Shown here in pieces: positions 1 to 7,389 of a stretch of 30,870 nucleotides of DNA. Made by a program: the position numbers and the translations under genes. Under the pieces are notes generated by a model that saw only the letters and a program-made list of their open reading frames with translations, had not been told where the DNA came from and ran no database searches. This stretch comes from JBBRHQ01 sp963781345 (lineage in GTDB: Bacteria; Actinomycetota; Thermoleophilia; Solirubrobacterales; 70-9), in assembly GCA_963781345.1 (NCBI GenBank), contig CAWAFQ010000002.1:1-30870 (forward strand). Direction: 5' to 3'. Positions within the stretch are counted from its first letter, which is position 1, and each line of letters starts with the position of its first letter.

Positions 1-1292
1 GGTTGCCGGAGAGCGCCGGTCGGCGGCCCCGTCCGCGGCTTCGGGAGCAACGGCCGCGTGCAGACCGCGTTCCCGGTCAAGGCGTATACCGGACCTGGAG
101 CCCCTCGGGGAGCCGTCGCGGAAGGAATTGCGCGGTACGGCAAGCACCGTCTCATCCTCGCCGGCTTCGCCTCGAATGGCGAGGACAACGACATCGCGGT
201 CGTCCGCTATCTGGCGAACGGCAAGCTCGACCCGAGCTTCGGCCTCAACGGGAAGCTGGTGACCGACCTCGGCGACAACGAGGAGGGGACCGACGTTGCC
301 GTCGACCGGCAGGGCCGCATCGTCGTGGTCGGGCTTCGCGAACTCCTATGCGCTCAACCTCGGCGACGTCCTGGTCGCCCGCTATCTCGCCGAACGGGAC
401 GCCCGACGACAGCTTCGGCATGAACGGCATCGCATCGCCAGGCAGGGGCGGCGCCTTGGCGGTCGCGATCGACTCGCACGACCGTGTCCTCATCTCAGGC
501 GGTGGGGAAAAACGACGATGGCTCCTACGGGTGGTTCGTCGGAGCGTCTGACCCCGGCCGGCGAGCCCGATCCCGACTTCGGGACTGGCGGCCGCGTCGA
601 CGGGATTCGTCGCCGAGGCGAGCCATGCCGTGGACGTAGCGCGATCGACTCGCAGGACCGGGTACGCGTTCGCTGTGAATGGCGACAACGAGAAGGAAGG
701 CCCCCGGACGTCTTCGCCGGCGGGACGGCTGCTGGAGGACGGCACGCCCGACCCGACGTTCGGCGACGGCGGCACGGCCAAGCTCGATTTCGGCAGTCAC
801 ACGTATCCCAGCGGGATCGCGGTGGATCACCGTGGGCGGGTCGTGCTGGGTGGGGAGCGTGGGCGGTTTGTGGGAGGCCGCGAAGTCCGGAGAGATTCTG
901 GTCGCCCGCCTGAGCGTCGACGGGACGCTCGATTCCTCCTTCTCCGGCAACGGGACGGCCAGCATCGCGGTACGCAACTCGAGGCGGTTCTCGGGGGGAT
1001 CGTCGTCGACGGACGCAACCGCGTCGTCCTGGCGGGCTCAATCATCCCGAGCGGCCCGCGTCCGGCCAGGTTCCCGGGGCGCTTTCTGATCGCCGGTCTC
1101 ACGGCTGCCGGGCGGGTCGACCGCCGGATCGACGGCGACGGCCAGGTCGCGTTCCGCTTCGGTCCGGACAAGAAGTTCAACGCCGGGGCGACATCGCTGG
1201 TGCTGCGCGGAAGCGCGATCTATGCCGCGGGCTACGTGCGCCGAGGCCCGGCCTCGTCAATCCGGTTCGCGGCAGTGGGCTACCGGCCCTAG
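1..1292 (+). pseudogene. Delta-60 repeat (beta-propeller-like) protein, copy 1, multiply frameshifted, 5' end outside window
   Basis: Pieces in all three frames join into one protein of delta-60 repeats (TIGR02608 type). Each repeat pairs an FGxxG turn (FGLNGKLVT, FGMNGIASP, FGDGGTAKL) with an 'a-v-D-r-G-r-I-v-v-G' strand and an 'AVVRYLANGKLD' strand. Such proteins are usually secreted or surface proteins with propeller-like folds and no assigned reaction. No start codon or signal peptide is seen, because the 5' end lies before base 1. Compared with copy 2 the frame is broken at least six times by single-base insertions. The stop is at 1290-1292. Whether this is true decay or a sequence error cannot be decided here. 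The family assignment is secure. Confidence 0.8.
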
Positions 1293-1453
1293 GCGAGAAA
1301 TCCGAATCGGCGAGCGGGTTGGGCTCGAATTAGCAGAGACCAAGCCGGGGCGTCTAGGCGCGCTTCGCAGCACGGCTCGACGAGGTAGTCAGGTAGCTCG
1401 GGCGGAGCCGCAAAATATTCGTTGGCTGCTGCTGCCGCGTGAGGCCGCTTCCC
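1..1453. repeat. Tandem segmental duplication, copy 1
   Basis: The stretch from the window start to about 1453 is repeated almost base for base at 1454-2885. The offset is 1453 at the left end and 1440 at the stop codons (1290-1292 and 2730-2732), so copy 1 carries 13 net extra bases. These are mostly single-base insertions in G or C runs, for example near 336, 390, 505, 540, 600 and 640. The unit holds a delta-60-repeat gene lacking a visible 5' end plus about 150 bp of 3' flank. Copy 1 begins at or before the window edge, so its true left boundary is not seen. Confidence 0.92.
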
Positions 1454-2732
1454 GGTTGCCGGAGAGCGCCGATGGCGGCCCCATCCGCGGCTTCGGGAAC
1501 AACGGCCGCGTCCAGACCGCGTTCCCGGTCAAGGCGTATACCCGACCTGGAGCCCCTCGGGGAGCCGTCGCGGAAGGAATTGCGCGGTACGGCAAGCACC
1601 GTCTCATCCTCGCCGGCTTCGCCTCGAATGGCGAGAACAACGACATCGCGGTCGTCCGCTATCTGGCGAACGGCAAGCTCGACCCGAGCTTCGGCCTCAA
1701 CGGGAAGCTGGTGACCGACCTCGGCGACAACGAGGAAGGGATCGACGTTGCCGTCGACCGGCAGGGCCGCATCGTCGTCGTCGGCTTCGCGAACTCCTAT
1801 GCGCTCAACCTCGGCGACGTCCTGGTCGCCCGCTATCTCGCCGACGGGACGCCCGACGACAGCTTCGGCATGAACGGCATCGCATCGCCAGGCAGGGGCG
1901 GCGCCTTGGCGGTCGCGATCGACTCGCACGACCGTGTCCTCATCTCAGGCGGTGGGAAAAACGACCATGGCTCCTACGGGTGGTTCGTGGAGCGTCTGAC
2001 CCCGGCCGGCGACCCCGATCCCGACTTCGGGACTGACGGCCGCGTCGAGGGATTCGTCGCCGAGTCGAGCCATGCCGTGGACGTCGCGATCGACTCGCAG
2101 GACCGGGTCGCGTTTGCCGTGTGTGGCGACAACGAGAAGGATCCCCGGACGTCTTTGCGGCGGTGCGGCTGCTGGAGGACGGCACGCCCGACCCGACGTT
2201 CGGCGACGGCGGCACGGCCAAGCTCGGTTTCGGCAGTCACGCTTGTCTCCACAGGATCGCGGTGGACCACCGTGGGCGGATCGTGCTGGGCGGGGCCCGT
2301 GGGCGGCTCGTGGGAGGCCGCGAGTCCGGAGAGATTCTGGTCGCCCGCCTGAGGGGCAACGGGACGCTCGATTCCTCCTTCTCCGGCAACGGGACGGCCA
2401 GCATCGCGGTACGCAACTCAGCGCCGTCCCTCGGGGGGATCGTCGTCGACGGACGCAACCGCGTCGTCCTGGCGGGCTCAATCATCCCGAGCGGCTCGCG
2501 TCCGGCCAGGTTCCCGGGGCGCTTTCTGATCGCCGGTCTCACAGCTGCCGGGCGGGTCGACCGCCGGATCGACGGCGACGGCCAGGTCGCGTTCCGCTTC
2601 GGTCCGGACAAGAAGTTCAACGCCTGGGCGACATCGCTGGTGCTGCGCGGAAGCGCGATCTATGCCGCGGGCTACGTGCGCCGAGGCCCGGCCTCGTCAA
2701 TCCGGTTCGCGGCAGTGGGCTACCGGCCCTAG
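1454..2732 (+). pseudogene. Delta-60 repeat protein, copy 2, 5'-truncated and frameshifted
   Basis: About seven delta-60 units can be read in order: FGNNGRVQT, FGLNGKLVT, FGMNGIASP, FGTDGRVEG, FGDGGTAKL, FSGNGTASI and a last unit near IDGDGQVAF. One frame covers 1454 to about 2150; the protein then continues in another frame to the stop at 2730-2732, with the change around 2130-2160. The upstream sequence is the 3' flank of copy 1, so this copy has no start codon, ribosome site or signal peptide of its own. It is best read as a 3' gene fragment made by the tandem duplication. The open frame running back to 1222 is chance read-through of copy 1's tail. Confidence 0.75.
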
Positions 2733-2885
2733 GCGAGAAATCCGAATCGGCGAGCGGGTTGGGCTCGAATTAGCAGAGACCAAGCCGGGGCGTCTAGGCG
2801 CGCTTCGCAGCACGGCTCGACGAGGTAGTCAGGTAGCTCGGGCGGAGCCGCGAAATATTCGTTGGCTGCTGCTGCCGCGTGAGGC
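1454..2885. repeat. Tandem segmental duplication, copy 2
   Basis: This is the second copy of the ~1.44 kb unit, closely similar to 1-1453. Its 3' flank after the stop codon at 2730 matches that of copy 1 (1293-1445) with almost no difference up to the left end of the insertion sequence at 2881. The match runs five bases (GAGGC) into the insertion sequence. Copy 2 is the less damaged copy. Confidence 0.92.
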
Positions 2886-2897
2886 TGTCGCGCAAAC
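2881..2897 (+). repeat. Left terminal inverted repeat of the IS
   Basis: Reads GAGGCTGTCGCGCAAAC. It matches the reverse complement of 4405-4421 at 16 of 17 positions and lies immediately inside the GCGT target duplication. Confidence 0.85.
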
Positions 2898-2968
2898 GAG
2901 CCGAGCCCGGGCCGCTGGCGGTGAGAATCGAGGCGATCCAAGAACGGCAGGGGCCTTTCGGCCCCGGA

Positions 2969-4369
2969 TCAGGCCGTCGCGGCAGCCAGGGAGTGTCGGT
3001 GGAGCTTCAGAAGGTTGTGGGTGGCGGCGATCAGGCGCCATTCCGAGCGCGCGGCCGCCCTGCCTCTTCGTTTGAAGCGGTCGATCCGCCGGTTCGCCTT
3101 GATCTGGGCAAACACGGGCTCGACCATGCACTGGCGTTTGGAATAGAGCTCGCCACCGGCGTCGGTGGCCATCACTCGGCGCATGAAGTCATAGGGCCCG
3201 CCGAGCCTGGTCTTCCGGGGTCGGTTTCGGGTGGTGTCGGCGGCGACGATCGGGATCATCCCGCGCTCGCGCAGCGAGTCGATGTGGTCGTTTGACCAAT
3301 AGCCGGCGTCGGCCAGCACGACGCCGGGACTCTCCTTGACGCCGGCGGTTGCGAGCTCGCGCTCGGCGGCGCTGATCATCGGATCGAGCTCCTCGAAGTC
3401 GCCGCCCTTCGTGGTGACCTCGGCGGCGACGATGATCTGGTCCTAGGTGGTCACCGCCTGGGCGTTGTAGGCGGGGATGAAGTTGCGCCCGAACTTCATC
3501 CGGCGGGCGTCGGGATCGGTGGTGTTGAGCTTGCCCTCGGGGACCTCGGGCGGTGAGTAGGGCTTCGGCGGCGATCCGAACGGACGCCCGTCGCGCATCA
3601 CCCCGCGGGCGCGGTAGGCCTCGTAGGCGCGGTTTGCCCGATGCTCGGCGCGCCAGTCCTCGGCCAGTCGCCGCTGGCAGGTCTCGAGGCGCTCGGCGCG
3701 ATCGCGCGGCACCGGCTCGGGGCGCTCTGCTCGCTCGAGCTCGAGCTCTTGCTTGGCCTCGCGAAGCCAGGCGCGCCGGCCGTTCGGGGTGCGAAGTCCC
3801 TCGGGCAGCTCATCGCCGCGGGCCTCACCGTGGATCTCGTCCTCGGCGGCGTCGATGCGTCCGGCCTCGGCGAGGATCTCGGCGGCGATCCGCTCGTAGC
3901 TGCGGATCGCGCCATCGGAGGCCGCGGCGGCGAGCTTGGTGCCGTCGACCGCGACGACGCTGACGTCGACGATCCCGGCCTTTCCGCAGAGCCCCAGGAC
4001 CTGGCCGAAGAGATCCGCCAGAGCGCCTTCGTGGCGAACGCGAAAGCGCGCGATCGTCGCGTGGTCGGGGGTCTGGTTGGCGCAGATCACCCGGAAGGCG
4101 ACGTCCTCTCGGCAGCGGCGCTCGATTGCGCGTGATGAGCGCTCGCCGACCGCATAGGCGTAGGCGAACAGCGTCACCATCATCTTCGGATCGTGGGCGG
4201 CGGCGCCGTGGCCGTCGGCTCGGTAGGAGGCGTAGAAGGGCTCGAGGTCTAGCTCATCGATCGCCTCGATCACGAACCAGGCGAGGTGGTCGTCGTCGAG
4301 CCAGTCGCGGAGGTCCGGCGGCAGGAGCATCGGTTGGTCGCGGTCGCAGCTGAGGAAGTTCTGGGGCAT
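2969..4369 (-). pseudogene. IS1182-type DDE transposase, split by an in-frame amber codon
   Basis: The frame runs from ATG 4367-4369 (MPQNFLSCDRDQPML...) to the stop before 2969, about 466 codons, and is broken once by TAG at 3443-3445 within an otherwise continuous frame. The N-terminal part is a DUF772-type domain (DDHLAWFVIEAIDEL, then the HDPKMM and CANQTPDHATIARFR blocks). The catalytic domain shows the three acidic residues of the DDE fold in VAVDGTKL, VVLADAGYWS and CMVEPVFAQIKANR. Related proteins usually have Glu-Asp where the stop-Asp lies, so a single GAG to TAG change explains it. The frame also runs upstream to 4447, but that part lies beyond the IS end at 4421, so ATG 4369 is the sensible start. 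Confidence 0.87.
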
Positions 4370-4404
4370 GACTGGATGGTCCAGAACCGGCCGGACAGCA
4401 GGGG

Positions 4405-4421
4405 GTTTGTGCGACAGCCTC
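4405..4421 (-). repeat. Right terminal inverted repeat of the IS
   Basis: On the minus strand it reads GAGGCTGTCGCACAAAC, pairing with 2881-2897 except for one base. It lies 35 bp upstream of the transposase start codon. Confidence 0.85.
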
Positions 4422-4594
4422 GCGTGAACGCAGAAGCCTCGCTTCATGCGGCCAGGCGTGCTCGCTCGACATGCGTGGGTGGTCGCGAGAGACGTATCGG
4501 GCCCCCGCTACGAACCCGCGACCTCTCGCCGGGCTCTTGTGGGACCACTTTGGTACCGGCCGCCCCGTCCGATCTGTCCAGATCGTCCCGCTGG

Positions 4595-4686
4595 GTGGAC
4601 GATGGGGACGCGGGGGGCGCGTAGGGACCCATAGAGCACCAACGTCGCTCGGCTGGGGGCCGAGCGGTCGCTAATTCAAATCTCGT
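4595..4686 (+). repeat. tRNA-Pro(GGG)-like degenerate repeat, copy 1
   Basis: This is one of three same-strand copies (others at 7114-7180 and 9034-9123) sharing GTGGACGATG, ATAGAGCACCAAC, CGGCTGGGGG and GAGCGGTCG. It contains a perfect anticodon arm: CTCGG, a 7-base loop CTGGGGG with T33 and GGG at 34-36, then CCGAG. A degenerate T arm follows (GCTAATTCAAATCTCGT). The acceptor stem does not pair properly, so this is not a working tRNA by eye. It occupies the 331-bp gene-free stretch 4422-4752 between the IS and the RTX gene. The rest of that stretch holds a poorer tRNA-like piece on the minus strand near 4500-4545. Confidence 0.6.
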
Positions 4687-4752
4687 CGCTTCGGCATACG
4701 CGGCTGGGTGAACGCCTGGCCGCATCGCCCGACGGGCTGACGGAAGCCGCGC

Positions 4753-6981
4753 CTACGGCACGTTGGTCACGGTCTCGCCGTTGACCGCGGTGTCGGTACC
4801 CGAGCCGCCGTCGATCGAGTCGGTATTTGCGCCGCCGTCGAGGGTGTCGTTGCCGCCCTCTCCCTTGATCGTGTCGTTGCCGGCGTCGCCGTTGATCGTG
4901 TCGTTGCCCTGGCTGCCGATAAGGACGTCGTCGTCGGCTCCGCCGTTGAGGGTCAGCAGGACGCTGCTGTTCGCCAGAGACGTTGCGCTCAGGACGTCGG
5001 CGCCTGTTGCGAGATTGACCGTGAGGGTGTCGCTGGCCGGTTCCGAGTGGGCGAGGGTGAGGCCGATGCTGGAGCCGCTCACGACAACGTTGCCCGTACT
5101 CCCCGAGACACCCACCGGGTCCACCCCGGCCGTCCCATTGATGGTGACGGCGTCGAAGGCGCCATCGGGGGAGCCGCTGACGCCGAGGTCGAGGTTGACC
5201 GCTGCGACGTCGGTGGCGGCGAGATCGTTGATGGTCGGGGAGTCGGAGCCGCCGAGAGCGTTGAGGTTAAGGGTCTCGACGCCGTCGACGTCCATGACGA
5301 TGTTGCCGACATTGCGTGTGAACAGCAGGCGACCTCCGTTCGCGGACGCCGCGAAGATCTCAGCCCCGGCGGATCCGTTGAACCGAAGAACGTCCTGATC
5401 GCCCTGTCCTTCGACGACATCGCTGCCGTCACCGGGGTCCCAGACGAAGGTGTCGCCGCCGGCGCCGAGCAAGGCGGTGTCCGCGCCCTGATTGCCGTCG
5501 ACTGTGTCATCTCCCGCACCGCCGTCGAGGACGTCGGCACCATTGCCGCCGTTGATGGTGTCGTTGGCGTCGCCGCCCTCGAGTGTGGCCTGGATCAGGG
5601 CTGAAAGGGTGCCGGCCGAGAGCGTGTCGGTGCCACCAAGTCCGTCGACGGTGAGGCGATCGTTTGCCGGCTCGGATCGACTTATGTCGACCTGGGTCCC
5701 GAGGCCGGTCACCTGAATCACGCCCGCCACCGCGGCGGCCTGAATCGTGTTGGCGACCCCGGTGCCATTCACCCTCACCAGGTCGGCGGAGCTGTCACCG
5801 GTCGCGCCGATGCCGAGGTCGATGCCGAGGCTGGCGATCCCCGCCGAAGCGAGATCGTTGGCCGTCAAAGTGTCGGCGCCCCCCAATGCGTTCAGCGCGA
5901 GCACCTCAAGCCCGCCGCCGTCGACGGCTAGGGCCGCGCTGTCGGAGAGCGAGAGCCGGCCGGCTGTGGTGGACGCGACCAGGGCGTCGGCCCCTGCCGA
6001 GCCGTTGGCGCGGACCGTGTCCAGATCGGCTCCGCCCTCGACGACATCTGCGCCGTCACCGGGATCCCGTACGAAGGTGTCGTTCCCGGCCCCCAGCGAC
6101 GCCGTGTCGGCACCCTGGTTGCCGTCGGCGGTGTCGACCCCGCTCCCGCCGAGCAGGTTGTCGTTGCCGTTTCCTCCGTTGATCGTGTCGTCGCCGGCGC
6201 CGCCGTCGAGCGTGACCTGGATCAAAGCGGCCACGGCGCCGGCCGTCAGTCCGTCGTTGCCCGCCAACCCATTGACGGTGAGGCGATCGTTTACAGCTTC
6301 GGAGCCGGTGACGTTGATCTGAGTCCCCAGGCCGGTGATCTGGACCGCACCGGCGCCCTGAGCGACTTGGACCGTGTCGTCCCCGGCCGTAGCGTTGATG
6401 ATCACCTGGTCGGCGGCGCCGGGGCCGAGATCCACGCCGATGCCGGTGACGCCTGCCGAGACCGGCTGGTCGACCGCCACCGTGTCAGCGCCACCCGCGG
6501 TGCTCAATGCAAGCGACTCCACGCCCGCACCGTTCACTGCCACGCGACCGTCGCGCACCAGCGAGAGGCGACCGGCGGCCGCGGATGCTGCGAGGACCTC
6601 AGCCGCGTCCGATCCAGTTGCCCGGACGGTGTCCAGATCACCCTGACCCTCGATCCGGTCGCTGCCGCCCCCGGGATTCCACTGGAAGACGTCGTTGCCC
6701 GCACCCAGCGAAGCGGAGTCGGCCCCTCCGCCCCCGCTGACGACATCGCGGCCGGCGCCGCCGATCAGCTTGTCGTTACCGCCGAGACCGATCAGCTTGT
6801 CGTTACCGCCGAGACCGAGGATCTTGTCGGGTCCGCAGGTGCCGCGCAGTGTGTTGGCCTTCGCCGTACCCCTGATCGTCTTCCCCGGGCAGGCTGCGGA
6901 GGCCGGTGCGGCAAGTACGGCGCCGGCCAGCAGGGCCAACCCTGCGATCGCCGCTGACCTCGCTCCCCTTGGCTTTCCCAT
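4753..6981 (-). CDS. Secreted RTX/hemolysin-type calcium-binding repeat protein (742 aa)
   Basis: The chosen ATG (6979-6981) gives an N-terminal signal peptide: a basic start MGKPRGAR, a hydrophobic core AIAGLALLAGAVLAA and a cleavage site near APASA-AC. A GTG 12 codons upstream (7015-7017) is possible but would bury the signal. The mature protein is rich in Gly, Asp and Asn, with nonapeptide-like GGNDxLxGxxG repeats near residues 50-85 and again at the C-terminus (GNDTINGDAGNDTIKG), the pattern that binds calcium in RTX beta-rolls. Between them are three ~200-residue modules, each opening with a GNQGAD/GAGGAD...GAGNDxFxWxPGDGSD block and ending in a LTVxGLxGxDxLSAG block. There is no enzymatic domain. 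It is probably an exported, surface or matrix protein; no type I secretion genes lie nearby. The frame is uninterrupted. Confidence 0.88.
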   Translation of the reverse strand: MGKPRGARSAAIAGLALLAGAVLAAPASAACPGKTIRGTAKANTLRGTCGPDKILGLGGNDKLIGLGGNDKLIGGAGRDVVSGGGGADSASLGAGNDVFQWNPGGGSDRIEGQGDLDTVRATGSDAAEVLAASAAAGRLSLVRDGRVAVNGAGVESLALSTAGGADTVAVDQPVSAGVTGIGVDLGPGAADQVIINATAGDDTVQVAQGAGAVQITGLGTQINVTGSEAVNDRLTVNGLAGNDGLTAGAVAALIQVTLDGGAGDDTINGGNGNDNLLGGSGVDTADGNQGADTASLGAGNDTFVRDPGDGADVVEGGADLDTVRANGSAGADALVASTTAGRLSLSDSAALAVDGGGLEVLALNALGGADTLTANDLASAGIASLGIDLGIGATGDSSADLVRVNGTGVANTIQAAAVAGVIQVTGLGTQVDISRSEPANDRLTVDGLGGTDTLSAGTLSALIQATLEGGDANDTINGGNGADVLDGGAGDDTVDGNQGADTALLGAGGDTFVWDPGDGSDVVEGQGDQDVLRFNGSAGAEIFAASANGGRLLFTRNVGNIVMDVDGVETLNLNALGGSDSPTINDLAATDVAAVNLDLGVSGSPDGAFDAVTINGTAGVDPVGVSGSTGNVVVSGSSIGLTLAHSEPASDTLTVNLATGADVLSATSLANSSVLLTLNGGADDDVLIGSQGNDTINGDAGNDTIKGEGGNDTLDGGANTDSIDGGSGTDTAVNGETVTNVP

Positions 6982-7113
6982 CGTCAATCTCTTCGACGCC
7001 CGATGCTCATCGCTCACCCGGCCGTGTCAGGCACGTCGAGCCTTGCATGAGCTTATCGCCACGAGCCCCGCGCCGTCAGGCGGGGGCCGCAAGAGCTGCG
7101 AACGTTTGGCTGC

Positions 7114-7180
7114 GTGGACGATGCGGACGCTCAGGGACATATAGAGCACCAACCTCACCCGGCTGGGGGCCGAGCGGTCG
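7114..7180 (+). repeat. tRNA-Pro(GGG)-like degenerate repeat, copy 2
   Basis: This second copy lies in the divergent intergenic space between the two RTX genes. It keeps GTGGACGATG, GACGCTCAGGGACA, ATAGAGCACCAAC and CGGCTGGGGGCCGAGCGGTCG. The anticodon-arm-like hairpin is weaker on its 5' side (ACCCGG) and the T arm is lost after 7180. The remaining bases of the gene-free stretch 6982-7389 hold the promoter-like site at 7294-7322; nothing else is recognisable. Confidence 0.55.
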
Positions 7181-7293
7181 TAGAGTGAAACGTCACTCCA
7201 CATCCGGCATCAGCCGCAGGTGAAGGGAATCGTTGCCGCGGGCGCCCTGCTCGGCGACGCTGGCCGCGGCGCAAGTTCAGGACGATCCAACGG

Positions 7294-7322
7294 TTGACTG
7301 GGATAGGCCCAGCGACTATGTT
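7294..7322 (+). promoter_or_regulatory. Candidate sigma-70-type promoter for the plus-strand RTX gene
   Basis: TTGACT (7294-7299) matches the -35 consensus at five of six positions. A 17-bp spacer separates it from TATGTT (7317-7322), which matches the -10 consensus at four of six. Transcription would start near 7330 and leave a leader of about 60 bases before the ATG at 7390. The call rests on sequence resemblance only. Confidence 0.45.
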
Positions 7323-7389
7323 CGTCAGGAACTTCCCATCGTCCACGTCCACAACGGCGCTGTTCGCTTCAGGGAAGTTGGGGGTTTGC

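Larger units (their letters stand above)
2881..4421 (-). mobile_element. IS1182-family-like insertion sequence, 1541 bp, complete ends
   Basis: The element is bounded by 17-bp terminal inverted repeats, GAGGCTGTCGCGCAAAC at 2881-2897 and its complement at 4405-4421, with one mismatch (G/A at position 12). It is flanked by a GCGT direct repeat. It carries a single minus-strand transposase gene filling most of its length. Size, single long gene and protein type match the IS1182 family. It lies exactly between delta-60 copy 2 and the RTX gene region. The transposase is interrupted by a stop codon, so this copy is probably not self-mobile unless the amber codon is read through. Confidence 0.88.
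2877..4425. repeat. 4-bp target-site duplication (GCGT) flanking the insertion sequence
   Basis: GCGT at 2877-2880 directly precedes the left inverted end and GCGT at 4422-4425 directly follows the right one. In copy 1 of the tandem duplication the matching place (1437-1440) has GCGT once. This supports GCGT as the original target and the element as a simple insertion. Confidence 0.75.

Noticed and set aside
1222..1453. Open frame continuing upstream of delta-60 copy 2 back to 1222, as an N-terminal extension
   Set aside because: It runs through the end of copy 1 and its 3' flank in a different frame, has no ribosome site and ends up in the repeat protein only because of the tandem duplication.
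4370..4447. Longer transposase start at 4447
   Set aside because: The extra residues lie partly outside the IS right end at 4421, so they cannot be part of the mobile gene. ATG 4369 is used.
4444..4725. Minus-strand 93-codon frame containing RFELATARPPAERRW
   Set aside because: Same false-translation signature as the antisense of a tRNA-like repeat; no ribosome site or family.
7190..7290. Riboswitch or RNA leader before the plus-strand RTX gene
   Set aside because: GC-rich with some pairing potential, but no known riboswitch core or conserved motif is visible, and it lies upstream of the candidate promoter.
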